This document shows positions 1 to 7,995 of a DNA stretch of 64,000 nucleotides, in pieces. The stretch is from Oceanospirillum sp048264105 (GTDB lineage: Bacteria > Pseudomonadota > Gammaproteobacteria > Pseudomonadales > Halomonadaceae): assembly GCA_048264105.1 (NCBI GenBank), contig JBLXDJ010000002.1, positions 62,001 through 126,000 of the forward strand, read 5' to 3'. Under the pieces are notes generated by a model. The model had not been told where the DNA came from, searched no databases, and saw nothing but the letters and a program-made list of their open reading frames with translations. Within the stretch, counting starts at the first letter, position 1. Each line of letters begins with the position of its first letter. The translations under genes and the position numbers were made by a program.

Positions 1-261
1 AATTCAGGCGAACAACTAACAACCCTGTCTTACCGGATCAGCCCCGCTGTTCCGGTAAGTTGTGTTGTAGCGCTCTGTTCTTTTTAAGAGCGTAAGCGCG
101 TAGTAGAGAAGAAAACACCGCTTTCAGTGAGCTGGCAGTGGTGTTTTAAACCCCCGCACACCTCTTTGGCTTTTGTACCCCGTTATCTGAAGGACCGATG
201 TTATGCATCGTCCCGCTTCAATCCGGACAGAGCCTGCTCACGAAACGATGAGAGTTTAATC
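1..261 (+). other. Leader before dctQ; possible dctP tail and intercistronic hairpin
   Basis: One frame reads IQANN then a stop at 17-19, which could be the last codons of an upstream gene, presumably the TRAP solute receptor dctP; this is too short to prove. A perfect 9-bp inverted repeat follows (CTTACCGGA at 29-37, TCCGGTAAG at 51-59, 13-nt loop). It is followed by mixed T/G sequence, not a clean U-tract, so it fits better as an mRNA-stabilising or attenuating hairpin between receptor and permease cistrons than as a full terminator. I see no other gene in this stretch. Confidence 0.4.
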
Positions 262-897
262 ATGGTTGTACGTTTCATTCATAAACTTGAAGAGAACATC
301 GTTGCTCTCTTGCTGGTCGCCATGACCCTGCTGGTATTTGCTGAAGTGATCATGCGCTTTGTCTTCAGTACCGGCGTGACCTGGATTCAGGAAGCCACCC
401 TTTACACCTCTGCGTGGTTTGTGCTGTTCGGTGCCTCTTACGGGGTGCGTATTGGTGCGCATATCGGGGTCGATGTTGTTGTAAAACTTCTGCCTGAGCC
501 GCTGCGTCGCCTGGCGGGGCTGGTCGCTATTGCCCTGTGCTTCGTGTATTGCGCGCTTTTCCTGCTGGGTTCCTGGGACTATCTGCAGCTGATGCACATG
601 ATCGGTATTGAGATGGAAGATATCGCGATTCCTAAATGGATGGCGATGATGATTATGCCGGTGGGTTTTGTGCTGCTGGTGATCCGTTTTGCTGAACTGG
701 GTTGGGCGATCCTGACCGGTAAGAAAGATGGTTTCCATTTGGCTGATGAAGGTAAAGAGAGTATGCATCTGGCGGAAGAACTGCAGTCTGCTGCAGACAA
801 CGCCAAAGCTGAAAAAGCTGCCTCTGATCAGGCCGGTTCTGATAACCAAGATAAATCTGATACAAACAAATCTGACAATCCGGGAGCAGACAAATGA
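262..897 (+). CDS. dctQ: TRAP transporter small permease (DctQ family)
   Basis: Small membrane subunit of a tripartite ATP-independent periplasmic transporter, which pairs with DctM to import dicarboxylates using an ion gradient. The reading frame is open further upstream (to 127), but family length and the hydrophobic N-terminus (MVVRFIHKLEENIVALLLVAMTL) favour the ATG at 262, giving 211 residues. Four membrane segments lie at about residues 12-35, 50-70, 88-110 and 128-150. The conserved 'SYGVRIGAHIGVDVVVKLLP' region typical of DctQ is present. The last ~55 residues form an unusual Ala/Lys/Asp-rich hydrophilic tail, probably cytoplasmic and disordered. The stop overlaps the dctM start (ATGA at 894-897), indicating translational coupling. 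Confidence 0.9.
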   Translation: MVVRFIHKLEENIVALLLVAMTLLVFAEVIMRFVFSTGVTWIQEATLYTSAWFVLFGASYGVRIGAHIGVDVVVKLLPEPLRRLAGLVAIALCFVYCALFLLGSWDYLQLMHMIGIEMEDIAIPKWMAMMIMPVGFVLLVIRFAELGWAILTGKKDGFHLADEGKESMHLAEELQSAADNAKAEKAASDQAGSDNQDKSDTNKSDNPGADK

Positions 898-2291
898 CAA
901 TCGCTGTACTTTTCCTGATCCTGTTTGGCTGTATCTTCCTGGGTATGCCAATTGCTGTTGCACTGGGTCTGTCCAGTGTCGGCACTATTCTGATGTTCTC
1001 AGGCGATTCCCTGGCATCGGTTGCACTTAAACTGTTTGAAGCGCTGTCGCATCACTATACGCTGCTGGCGATTCCCTTCTTTATTCTGTCTTCTGCGTTT
1101 CTGTCCACCGGTGGTGTGGCTAAGCGCCTGATTAACTTTGCGGTAGACAGTATCGGCCACGTTAAAGGTGGTCTGGCGATGGCATCGGTTATGGCCTGTA
1201 TGCTGTTTGCTGCGGTATCCGGTTCTTCTCCTGCCACCGTAGCGGCGATCGGTACCATCGTGATTGCCGGTATGGTTCGTGCCGGTTATCCGGAAAGCTT
1301 CGCGGCGGGTGTTATCGCCAACGCCGGTACGCTGGGCATTCTGATTCCACCATCCATTGTGATGCTGGTTTACGCTGCAGCCACTGAAGTATCCGCAGCC
1401 CGCATGTTTATGGCCGGTATGATTCCTGGTCTGATGATGGGCGGTATTCTGATGATCGCCATCTATGTTGTGGCGCGCATTAAGAACTTCCCTGCTCAGC
1501 CATTCCCGGGCTTCCGTGCTCTGTTCCGCTCCGGTGCTATCGCCATGGGCGGCCTGATGCTGATCGTGATCGTTCTGGGTTCTATTTATGGCGGTGTGGC
1601 AAGTCCGACCGAAGCGGCGGCTGTTGCTGCAGTTTATGCCTTCCTGGTAGCGGTATTCGGCTATCGTGATATGGGCCCGCTGAAAGACAAGCCATGGCGT
1701 TATGATGGCGAAGGGCTGGCGTCCTGCGTTGCCCGTAACCTGGCTCAGATCGGTATTGCTCTGCCACAGTCTTTCTTCGATGCTGAAGTAAAGCGCGTGG
1801 TACTGGATGCGGCAAAAGTATCCCTGATGCTGCTGTTTATTATCGCCAACGCCATGCTGTTTGCCCACGTACTGACCACCGAGCGTATCCCGCACATCAT
1901 CGCGGAAACCATTATCGGCTGGGGTCTGCCTGCGTGGGGCTTCCTGATTGTGGTGAACATCCTGCTGCTGGCTGCGGGTAACTTTATGGAGCCATCGGCG
2001 ATTCTGCTGATCATGGCACCGATTCTGTTCCCGATTGCGACTCAGCTGGGTATTGATCCGATTCACCTGGGTATCATCATGGTGGTGAATATGGAGATCG
2101 GTATGCTGACGCCTCCGGTTGGTCTGAACCTGTTCGTAACAGCAGGTATTACCGGTCGCAGCATGGTTTGGGTGATCAAGGCGGCACTGCCTTGGCTGGC
2201 GCTGCTGCTGGGCTTCCTGATTCTGATCACTTATGTACCTCAGATCTCCCTGTTCCTGCCGGAGTATATCGACCAGCTGAACGGGTACTGA
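894..2291 (+). CDS. dctM: TRAP transporter large permease (DctM)
   Basis: Large translocating subunit of the TRAP transporter, 465 residues and hydrophobic throughout, with about 12 membrane helices. It closely resembles Pseudomonas-type DctM for C4-dicarboxylates, e.g. 'GSSPATVAAIGTIVIAGMVRAGYPE', 'GTLGILIPPSIVM', 'SPTEAAAVAAVYAFLVA' and 'NFMEPSAILLIMAP'. The central loop after 'FGYRDMG' is about 25 residues longer than I recall for the Pseudomonas protein. Coupled to dctQ by an ATGA overlap and followed by a strong terminator, so it is the last gene of a dctP(?)-dctQ-dctM operon. Substrate is inferred from family similarity; another carboxylate cannot be excluded. Confidence 0.92.
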   Translation: MTIAVLFLILFGCIFLGMPIAVALGLSSVGTILMFSGDSLASVALKLFEALSHHYTLLAIPFFILSSAFLSTGGVAKRLINFAVDSIGHVKGGLAMASVMACMLFAAVSGSSPATVAAIGTIVIAGMVRAGYPESFAAGVIANAGTLGILIPPSIVMLVYAAATEVSAARMFMAGMIPGLMMGGILMIAIYVVARIKNFPAQPFPGFRALFRSGAIAMGGLMLIVIVLGSIYGGVASPTEAAAVAAVYAFLVAVFGYRDMGPLKDKPWRYDGEGLASCVARNLAQIGIALPQSFFDAEVKRVVLDAAKVSLMLLFIIANAMLFAHVLTTERIPHIIAETIIGWGLPAWGFLIVVNILLLAAGNFMEPSAILLIMAPILFPIATQLGIDPIHLGIIMVVNMEIGMLTPPVGLNLFVTAGITGRSMVWVIKAALPWLALLLGFLILITYVPQISLFLPEYIDQLNGY

Positions 2292-2365
2292 TTCTGCCCG
2301 ATGTCTGCGGCTCGTCTCAGAACCGCAGACGTCAAAAATTGCTTACTTGCTTAAGCCCTATCTTT

Positions 2366-2389
2366 GCCCCGGTTTACCGGGGCTTTTTT
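2366..2389 (+). terminator. Terminator of the dctQM operon
   Basis: Perfect 7-bp GC-rich stem GCCCCGG / CCGGGGC (2366-2372, 2377-2383) with a TTTA loop followed by a T-run, 75 bases after the dctM stop. Confidence 0.9.
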
Positions 2390-2623
2390 ATGCCCGAAAT
2401 TCGCCAGATCCGACTATTACAGAAATAACTGAAATAAAGCTCGCTATTATTATTTAGCGGCTGTACTATGGCTGCAGCTAGAAAGAAGTCTCTAATTTAT
2501 ATTCTCCAATACGTAGTTTTAGTCATAATTCCTCGTCCTGAAGTTTCTAAGTTCAAGTCTATTCTTCTGCAAAAAACCGCCTTTGAAGGCACTTCTACTT
2601 TTTTAAATTCAGGTGAATTTATT
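2390..2623 (+). promoter_or_regulatory. Long leader of the cold-shock gene
   Basis: No separate gene is supported between the dctM terminator and the csp start. The frame is open from 2468, but it lacks cold-shock homology before residue 53. The ribosome-binding sequence AGGTGA (2611-2616), seven bases before the ATG at 2624, fixes the start. The resulting AT-rich leader of up to ~200 bases is the arrangement expected for cspA-type genes, whose long 5' UTRs control stability and translation at low temperature. No specific cold-box sequence was identified. Confidence 0.5.
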
Positions 2624-2833
2624 ATGTCTAATACTATCCGTGGTACTGTTAAGTGGTTTAACGAAGCTAAAGGTTTTGGTTTCATCGAGCAGCAATCTGG
2701 TCCTGACGTGTTTGCTCACTTCAGCGCAATTGCAAGCTCTGGATTCAAAACTCTGACCGAAGGTCAGCAAGTTGAATTCACTGTTACTGATGGCGCTAAA
2801 GGCCCTCAGGCAGAGAACATCGTTGCTCTGTAA
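2624..2833 (+). CDS. Cold-shock protein (CspA family)
   Basis: A 69-residue single cold-shock domain, the usual family length. RNP1-like 'KGFGFI' follows 'GTVKWFNEAKGFGFIEQ', and an RNP2-like 'VFAHFSAI' follows. It binds single-stranded RNA/DNA and acts as an RNA chaperone in the cytoplasm. The start is set by AGGTGA seven bases upstream; any longer N-terminal reading has no domain support. It is monocistronic, between two terminators. Which paralogue (cspA, cspC, cspD) it represents cannot be told from sequence alone. Confidence 0.93.
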   Translation: MSNTIRGTVKWFNEAKGFGFIEQQSGPDVFAHFSAIASSGFKTLTEGQQVEFTVTDGAKGPQAENIVAL

Positions 2834-2875
2834 GATTATTCTCCTGCCGGTAACGGCTTAGAATTTTCTCGAAAG

Positions 2876-2903
2876 AAGCCGGTCCTTGTGACTGGCTTTT
2901 TTT
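2876..2903 (+). terminator. Terminator of the cold-shock gene
   Basis: Stem AGCCGGTC / GACTGGCT (one G-U pair) around CTTGT, directly followed by seven T, about 45 bases after the csp stop. Confidence 0.88.
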
Positions 2904-3096
2904 ATGCCTGAAATTTGAGGTCCCGCCCTTTATCCTTCTCCGTTCACGATCTCATGCCCAATGGATGACTTGTCTGTCACGAATAAAACAAACGACTGTT
3001 TGAATTTGTGCGAAATTGGTTTAGGCTGATCTATCCTGCAAAACAGTCCTGGCCATTACTCATCCGGGAAAACAATAAAAATGAAAGGAGATTCCT

Positions 3097-3747
3097 ATGG
3101 CATTCCGATTCCCGCGTCCGGGAAAGAGCAAAACCCATCTGCTGGGCGGATCTTTCGCGGCCCTGTTTAAAAACAACTTACAGGCTAAAAGTAAATTACT
3201 GACTAAAAGTGCATTACTGACCCTGATGCTGAGTTTGTCCTGGCAAAGTCATGCCTCGGTCACACCGGATGCGCCATTACCGACGGTAAAGGTGCAGGAT
3301 GGCGGTGAGCTGGTGCTTAAGTCCGGTGATATTGAATACAGCCCATGGCAGAGTCAGCAGCTGACCGGCAAGGTTTATGTGATTCAGCATATCGCCGGCC
3401 GAACGTCAGCCAAAGAGCTGAATGCTCCGTTGATCGATCGCATTAAAGCCGCTGAACTGCCGAAAGACCTCTATCAGACGGTGACGGTTGTGAATACGGA
3501 TGATGCGATCTGGGGAACCGGTGGCATTGTTAAAGGCAAGCTGGAAAGCAGTAAAGAGGAGTTTCCCTGGTCGATGATGGTGCTGGATGAGGAAGGGGTT
3601 GCCCGTTCAACCTGGAACCTGACCGAAGAAAGCTCCGCGATCATTGTGGTGGATAAAGAAAACCGGGTTCGCTGGATGAAGGATGGTCCGCTGTCTGATC
3701 AGGAACAGCAGGATGTGATGGCGCTGATTGAGCGCCTGCTGCAATAA
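3097..3747 (+). CDS. ytfJ: YtfJ family periplasmic protein
   Basis: A 216-residue exported protein whose mature part matches E. coli YtfJ closely: 'GKVYVIQHIAGRTSAKELNAPLIDRIKAAELP', 'YQTVTVVNTDDAIWGTGG', 'FPWSMMVLDEEGVARSTWNL' and 'SSAIIVVDKENRVRWMKDGPLS'. The fold is thioredoxin-like but has no CXXC; function is unknown. Start chosen because AAAGGAG lies 7-8 bases upstream of this ATG. This leaves a long basic N-region (about 38 residues) before the hydrophobic core (LLTLMLSLSWQSHA), so a later start is possible. Convergent with the hydrolase gene at 3826 through a shared terminator. Confidence 0.88.
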   Translation: MAFRFPRPGKSKTHLLGGSFAALFKNNLQAKSKLLTKSALLTLMLSLSWQSHASVTPDAPLPTVKVQDGGELVLKSGDIEYSPWQSQQLTGKVYVIQHIAGRTSAKELNAPLIDRIKAAELPKDLYQTVTVVNTDDAIWGTGGIVKGKLESSKEEFPWSMMVLDEEGVARSTWNLTEESSAIIVVDKENRVRWMKDGPLSDQEQQDVMALIERLLQ

Positions 3748-3775
3748 CCCGCTGCCGATCCTTTATCGTTTTATA

Positions 3776-3820
3776 AACCCGCTGAATCCATCTCTCTTCT
3801 CGCCCGGGATTCAGCGGGTT
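3776..3820. terminator. Bidirectional terminator between ytfJ and the hydrolase gene
   Basis: A perfect 14-bp inverted repeat, AACCCGCTGAATCC (3776-3789) and GGATTCAGCGGGTT (3807-3820), with a 17-base loop and short T-runs on both sides. It lies between two convergent genes and can serve both. Confidence 0.85.
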
Positions 3821-3825
3821 TTCTG

Positions 3826-4602
3826 TTATTGGTCGCTGACCTCCGTCAGAAAATCAGAAAAGCGTTTCCAGGATTGTTTGTCGGCGGTTTCATGATACCG
3901 GCCGGAGCCAAAGACGGTGAACGCATGGGGCGCGCCACTATAGGTGATCATCTCATGCTCAATCCCGGCGGCTTCCAGCTCGTTGGTCAGTTGCGCGAAC
4001 TGTTCCATAGGGATCGCGGTGTCCGCACTGCCGTGCATAACCAGAATTTTTCCTTTCGCTTTTGAATAATCCTGCCCCTGCGGTGTTTTCAGACCGCCGT
4101 GGAAGGTTGCAAAGCCTTTCATATCCGCACCGGAACGAGCCAGTTCCAGAACGGCCGCACCACCAAAGCAATAACCCATGGCGATAGCATTATCCGGATC
4201 GGCACCCTGCTGTTGAGCAGCTTTCATTGCACCGTCCATCAGAGCACGCATTTTATCCCGGTCTTTGTACAGCTCACCGGTGTGCTGGCGCTTATCTTTG
4301 ACTTCGGTAGGGCGAACACCCTGACCGAACAGGTCAGCAGCAAAAACGTTGTAGCCTTTATCCGAGAGCATTTTTGCACGCTCTTTTTCATAACCGGTCA
4401 GGCCGTCCCAGTCATGGATCATCAGGATCAGAGGTGCTCGGTCTGAATGGCGGGCGGCAGGGTGATAATAGCCTTCGTAGGCTTGCCCGCGAACCTTGTA
4501 AACAATGTCTTTACCGCTGGCAGCGGAAGAGGGCGTTGCGGCGAATATTAAGCTGGCGCTCAGAAGCAGAAACAGTAACGGGCGCAGAGATAGGGCTGGC
4601 AT
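3826..4602 (-). CDS. Secreted dienelactone-hydrolase family protein
   Basis: A 258-residue alpha/beta hydrolase with an N-terminal signal peptide (MPALSLRPLLFLLLSASLIFAATPSSA). The dienelactone hydrolase catalytic triad is visible: nucleophile Cys145 in 'GYCFGG', Asp194 in 'HGSADTAIP', and His226 in 'GAPHAF'. The start at 4602 is preferred to the upstream ATG at 4632 because AAAGGAGG lies just before it. Family members hydrolyse small lactones or esters; the substrate here is unknown and the export signal argues against a classical cytosolic chlorocatechol role. Single gene, facing ytfJ. Confidence 0.85.
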   Translation of the reverse strand: MPALSLRPLLFLLLSASLIFAATPSSAASGKDIVYKVRGQAYEGYYHPAARHSDRAPLILMIHDWDGLTGYEKERAKMLSDKGYNVFAADLFGQGVRPTEVKDKRQHTGELYKDRDKMRALMDGAMKAAQQQGADPDNAIAMGYCFGGAAVLELARSGADMKGFATFHGGLKTPQGQDYSKAKGKILVMHGSADTAIPMEQFAQLTNELEAAGIEHEMITYSGAPHAFTVFGSGRYHETADKQSWKRFSDFLTEVSDQ

Positions 4603-4692
4603 ATCGGGTACCTCCTTTGGATGTCTATCCAAAGCGTACGCCAGAAAAGGAGCTGCCGATCACTTTATTCGTTTACTTACCGGATTGCAGAC

Positions 4693-4722
4693 GAAAAAAA
4701 TGCCCCGTCAGGAGCATTTTTT
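4693..4722. terminator. Terminator downstream of the RhlE-type helicase
   Basis: AAAAAATGC ... GCATTTTTT flanks CCCGTCAGGA, giving a short stem with an A-run on one side and a T-run on the other. It lies about 60 bases beyond the helicase stop on the minus strand. Confidence 0.65.
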
Positions 4723-4779
4723 AAGCGTGTTACCTTGCATTCATACGTCTGCAAAGGAGCAGATTAGCAAAGGAACAGA

Positions 4780-6294
4780 TCAGCGGTTGCCCCACGGGGA
4801 TGCTGGCTTGCTGGCAGAGAAGCTACGCTTAGGTTTGTTCTCGGATCTGCCCGAGCTATTACCAGATTCGGAGCGGTTTACGCTCAGCTTGCTGCGGGAC
4901 GCCGGTTTACCCTGAGTAGAGGCTTTCTTCGGAGCAGCGTCTTGGCGTGGATTCGGGCGGCTATCCTGAGAACCGGATGAACGGCTGTCTGAACGACCCT
5001 CACCGGATGGCTTGCCGGTGTGGCGGCGGTTCTTGCCGGTTGGCTTGTGGCCACGGGCATTTTCACCGGAACGCTGACCATCTTTATGCTCGCTTTGCGG
5101 GCGAGCGCGTCTTGGTTTCTGATGTTTTGCCGGAGCGGTTGCCCGTGATGAACCCAGATCATTGACCGGTTCAAAGCCGGAAACGGTTTTGCGCTCAAGG
5201 TTCTGCTTGATCACACGTTCAATATCGATCAGCTGTTTAAACTCGTCGGCACTGACCAGAGACACCGCCTGACCGGTTGCGCCTGCACGGCCGGTACGAC
5301 CGATACGGTGAACGTAATCTTCCGGAACGTTAGGCAGCTCAAAGTTAACCACCTGAGGCAGCTGGTCAATATCCAGACCGCGGGCTGCAATATCGGTGGC
5401 AACCAGAGTGCTGACCTGACCATTTTTAAACGCAGCCAGTGCTTTGGTGCGGGCACCCTGACTCTTATTACCGTGAATGGCTGCAGCTGTAATACCGTTT
5501 TTCTCCAGTACCTTGGTCAGCTTGTTAGCACCATGTTTTGTGCGGGTGAAGACCAATACCTGATTCCAGCTTTCGCTTTTGATCAGGTGGGAGAGCAGAG
5601 CCGATTTTCGGTTCTTATCAACAGGGCTGATCCACTGGGTTACAGTGGTTGCTGTTGAGTTCGCCGGAGTTACAGAGACCTCAACCGGCTGATGTACGAT
5701 ACCCTTGGCCAGTGTGCGGATCTCATTGGAGAAGGTGGCGGAAAACATCAGGTTCTGACGTTTTGCCGGCAGGATCGCCAGAATTTTACGAATATCGTGA
5801 ATAAAACCCATGTCGAGCATGCGGTCGGCTTCATCCAGAACCAGCACTTCAAGATGGTTAAAACGCACCGCGCCCTGTTGGTACAGATCCAGCAGTCGGC
5901 CCGGTGTTGCCACCAGAATATCGCAACCCTGACGCAGTCGGCTGATCTGTGGGTTGATCTTAACGCCACCAAATACCACGGTGCTGCGAATCGGCAGATG
6001 AGTGCTGTACTGATCAACGCTTTCTGCAACCTGAGCGGCCAGCTCACGGGTAGGGGTCAGGATAAGAGCCCGCACCTGATTTCCCCGGGACTGCTGACCA
6101 CGGCTGAGAATCTCCAGCAGCGGCAGGGTAAAGCCTGCGGTTTTACCCGTACCCGTCTGGGCTGCGGCCATAACATCTTTGCCTGCAATAACTGCCGGGA
6201 TCGCCTGGGCCTGAATCGGTGATGGTGTTTCATAACCCTGCTCGCTAACCGCGGCAAGAATAGGGGCCGATAAGCCCAGGGAGGCAAAACTCAT
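4780..6294 (-). CDS. rhlE: DEAD-box ATP-dependent RNA helicase, RhlE type
   Basis: A 504-residue DEAD-box helicase. The N-terminus (MSFASLGLSAPILAAVSEQGYETPSPIQAQAIPAV) matches RhlE. Visible motifs, in order: Q motif; 'AQTGTGKT' (Walker A, residue ~44-51); 'PTRELA'; 'DEAD' (~155); 'SAT'; 'ARGLDI'; and 'HRIGRTGRAG' (~330). From ~375 the chain is a basic Arg/Lys/Ser/Gly-rich tail typical of RhlE, likely for RNA binding. It remodels RNA in ribosome assembly or mRNA decay, often under cold. Monocistronic, with about 290 bases upstream. Confidence 0.93.
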   Translation of the reverse strand: MSFASLGLSAPILAAVSEQGYETPSPIQAQAIPAVIAGKDVMAAAQTGTGKTAGFTLPLLEILSRGQQSRGNQVRALILTPTRELAAQVAESVDQYSTHLPIRSTVVFGGVKINPQISRLRQGCDILVATPGRLLDLYQQGAVRFNHLEVLVLDEADRMLDMGFIHDIRKILAILPAKRQNLMFSATFSNEIRTLAKGIVHQPVEVSVTPANSTATTVTQWISPVDKNRKSALLSHLIKSESWNQVLVFTRTKHGANKLTKVLEKNGITAAAIHGNKSQGARTKALAAFKNGQVSTLVATDIAARGLDIDQLPQVVNFELPNVPEDYVHRIGRTGRAGATGQAVSLVSADEFKQLIDIERVIKQNLERKTVSGFEPVNDLGSSRATAPAKHQKPRRARPQSEHKDGQRSGENARGHKPTGKNRRHTGKPSGEGRSDSRSSGSQDSRPNPRQDAAPKKASTQGKPASRSKLSVNRSESGNSSGRSENKPKRSFSASKPASPWGNR

Positions 6295-6586
6295 AGAAAA
6301 AAATCTCTTAAATATAAAAAATGCAAGGCTGCATAGAGGGTCGCACTAAGCGGTGGTGCAGCTTACAGCATGAATAGGGTAAGGGCTATCGGTTAATGCT
6401 TTTTTATCGCTTAGCCGATTTTAAAGCGGATGGTCTGGCATGAACGGGCGGGATTGAATAAAAAAATACCCGACAGAATACCTGCCGGGATTAAGGGAGG
6501 GGCTTGTAGCAAGCCCTGGGAGGAAAGGTTTTTTCAGATTCCTGGTCTCATCGGTATCGTTTTAATCGTCTTGCCTGTCACGGCCA
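6295..6586. other. Gap between rhlE and doeC
   Basis: This holds the 5' leader and promoter of rhlE (minus strand, nearest 6295) and the terminator of the doe operon. No open frame here has recognisable coding character. Confidence 0.5.
6459..6489 (-). terminator. Terminator of the doe operon
   Basis: Read on the minus strand: stem CCCGGCAG / CTGTCGGG (one wobble) with a five-base loop, followed by TATTTTTTT. It lies about 100 bases after the doeC stop. Confidence 0.88.
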
Positions 6587-7957
6587 TTATTCTGTCTTGG
6601 GGCCGATCCAGATCTGCTGAGTATTCACAAACTCCATAATGCCGTGTGGGCCAAGCTCGCGCCCAAAGCCAGAGCGTTTAATGCCGCCGCTAGGCAGGCG
6701 GGGGTCGGTTTTAACGATGCCGTTAACAACAACCTGTCCGGCCATAATTTCCCGGGCCATCGCCTCACCTCGCTCGGCGTTGGTCCAGACGGATGCGGCA
6801 AGGCCGTACTCGGTATCGTTGGCGATCCGCAGGGCATCATCAGCATCGGATGCCTTCATCACGACAGCGATAGGGCCAAAGGTCTCCTCCTGACAGGCCA
6901 GCATGCTGTTGGATACGTCGGTCAGAAGTGTGACCGGATAATAGAAGCCATCCCGGTCAGGGATCTGACCGCCCAGCAGGCAGGTTGCACCGGCATCGAT
7001 GGTCTGACGAACCTGTCGGTCCAGATTGTCTCTGAGATCCTGACGGGCGATGGGGCCAATATCGGTGCTTTCCTCTTTCGGGTCACCCATCTGCAGTTTT
7101 TCCAGACGCTGCTTCAGCTTATCGGTAAAGCGGTCATACACCGGCGCTTCAACAATGATGCGCTTCGCTGCGATGCAGGACTGGCCGGCATTGATAATAC
7201 GGGACAGAGCAATCGCATCGGCAGCGGCATCCAGATCGGCATCTTCCAGCACAATCGCAGGATCTGAACCACCCAGTTCCAGTACCGAGGGTTTGATCTC
7301 GGACGCTGCGATTGAGGCAACAATACCGCCCGCTTTACCTGAGCCGGTAAAGGAGGCCGCCTGAATTCTGGGGTGGCGGATTGCGGCTTCCACATCCGGC
7401 GTCTGCAGTGGCAGGTTCTGCATAATGTTGTCGGGGATTCCGGCCTGTTTAAACAGTCCCGCAATCGCCTCGGCACAGCCCGGCACATGAGGGTCGTGTT
7501 TCATCAGACAGGTGTTACCCGCCATCAGTGCGGGGGCACAGAAACGGAACGCCAGCCAGAAGGGAGCGTTCCAGGGAAGAACCCCGAGTACGGGACCCAG
7601 CGGCAGGTGTTGCACATAGCTATGGCTGGCATCGGAGGCCAGCGTCCGGGCGCTAAGGTACTCCTCGGCGTGTTCCGCGTAGTGCTCGGCACACCAGGCG
7701 GCTTTAATGACCTCTGCCCGTGCTTCTTTTATAGGTTTGCCCATCTCTTCTGTCATGGGCATCGCCAGCATATCGACACTTTCGCGCATAATGCGGGCTA
7801 CCTTCGTCAGTACGGCTGCCCGGTCAGCAAAGCTGAACTTACGCCAGCTTTGCCACGCCTCGTGGGAGGCCTCTATACGCTGCTCCATCTCTGTTCTGTC
7901 CAGAGAGGGCTTTTCATAAAGTGTCTGTCCGGTTGTCGGATTGATTACAGTAAACAT
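6587..7957 (-). CDS. doeC: NAD(P)-dependent aldehyde dehydrogenase, DoeC-like (aspartate-semialdehyde to aspartate)
   Basis: A 456-residue succinate-semialdehyde-dehydrogenase-type enzyme. Visible features: 'LPWNAPFW', the nucleotide loop 'FTGSGKAGG', the general-base Glu in 'LELGGSDPAI', the catalytic Cys in 'NAGQSCIAAKR', 'EETFGPIAVV', and C-terminal 'PSGGIKRSGFGRELG'. A start at 7996 would overlap the doeA stop. The ATG at 7957 has AAGGAG six bases upstream and matches the normal family N-terminus (MFTVINPTTG), so I use it. As last gene of the doe operon it should oxidise aspartate semialdehyde from DoeD to aspartate. Outside this context it would be annotated only as a semialdehyde dehydrogenase. 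Confidence 0.85.
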   Translation of the reverse strand: MFTVINPTTGQTLYEKPSLDRTEMEQRIEASHEAWQSWRKFSFADRAAVLTKVARIMRESVDMLAMPMTEEMGKPIKEARAEVIKAAWCAEHYAEHAEEYLSARTLASDASHSYVQHLPLGPVLGVLPWNAPFWLAFRFCAPALMAGNTCLMKHDPHVPGCAEAIAGLFKQAGIPDNIMQNLPLQTPDVEAAIRHPRIQAASFTGSGKAGGIVASIAASEIKPSVLELGGSDPAIVLEDADLDAAADAIALSRIINAGQSCIAAKRIIVEAPVYDRFTDKLKQRLEKLQMGDPKEESTDIGPIARQDLRDNLDRQVRQTIDAGATCLLGGQIPDRDGFYYPVTLLTDVSNSMLACQEETFGPIAVVMKASDADDALRIANDTEYGLAASVWTNAERGEAMAREIMAGQVVVNGIVKTDPRLPSGGIKRSGFGRELGPHGIMEFVNTQQIWIGPKTE

Positions 7958-7995
7958 ATCAGGCTCCTTACCATCGATCAGGCTTTCAGCCAGCA

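Noticed and set aside
1..2291. TRAP system as the ectoine transporter (Tea/Ueh) for the doe operon
   Set aside because: DctM sequence blocks match C4-dicarboxylate DctM, and cold-shock, ytfJ and helicase genes on other transcripts separate it from doe.
2468..2623. N-terminal extension of the cold-shock protein
   Set aside because: The ribosome-binding site and the family start are at 2624; the extension has no homology and fits an untranslated leader.
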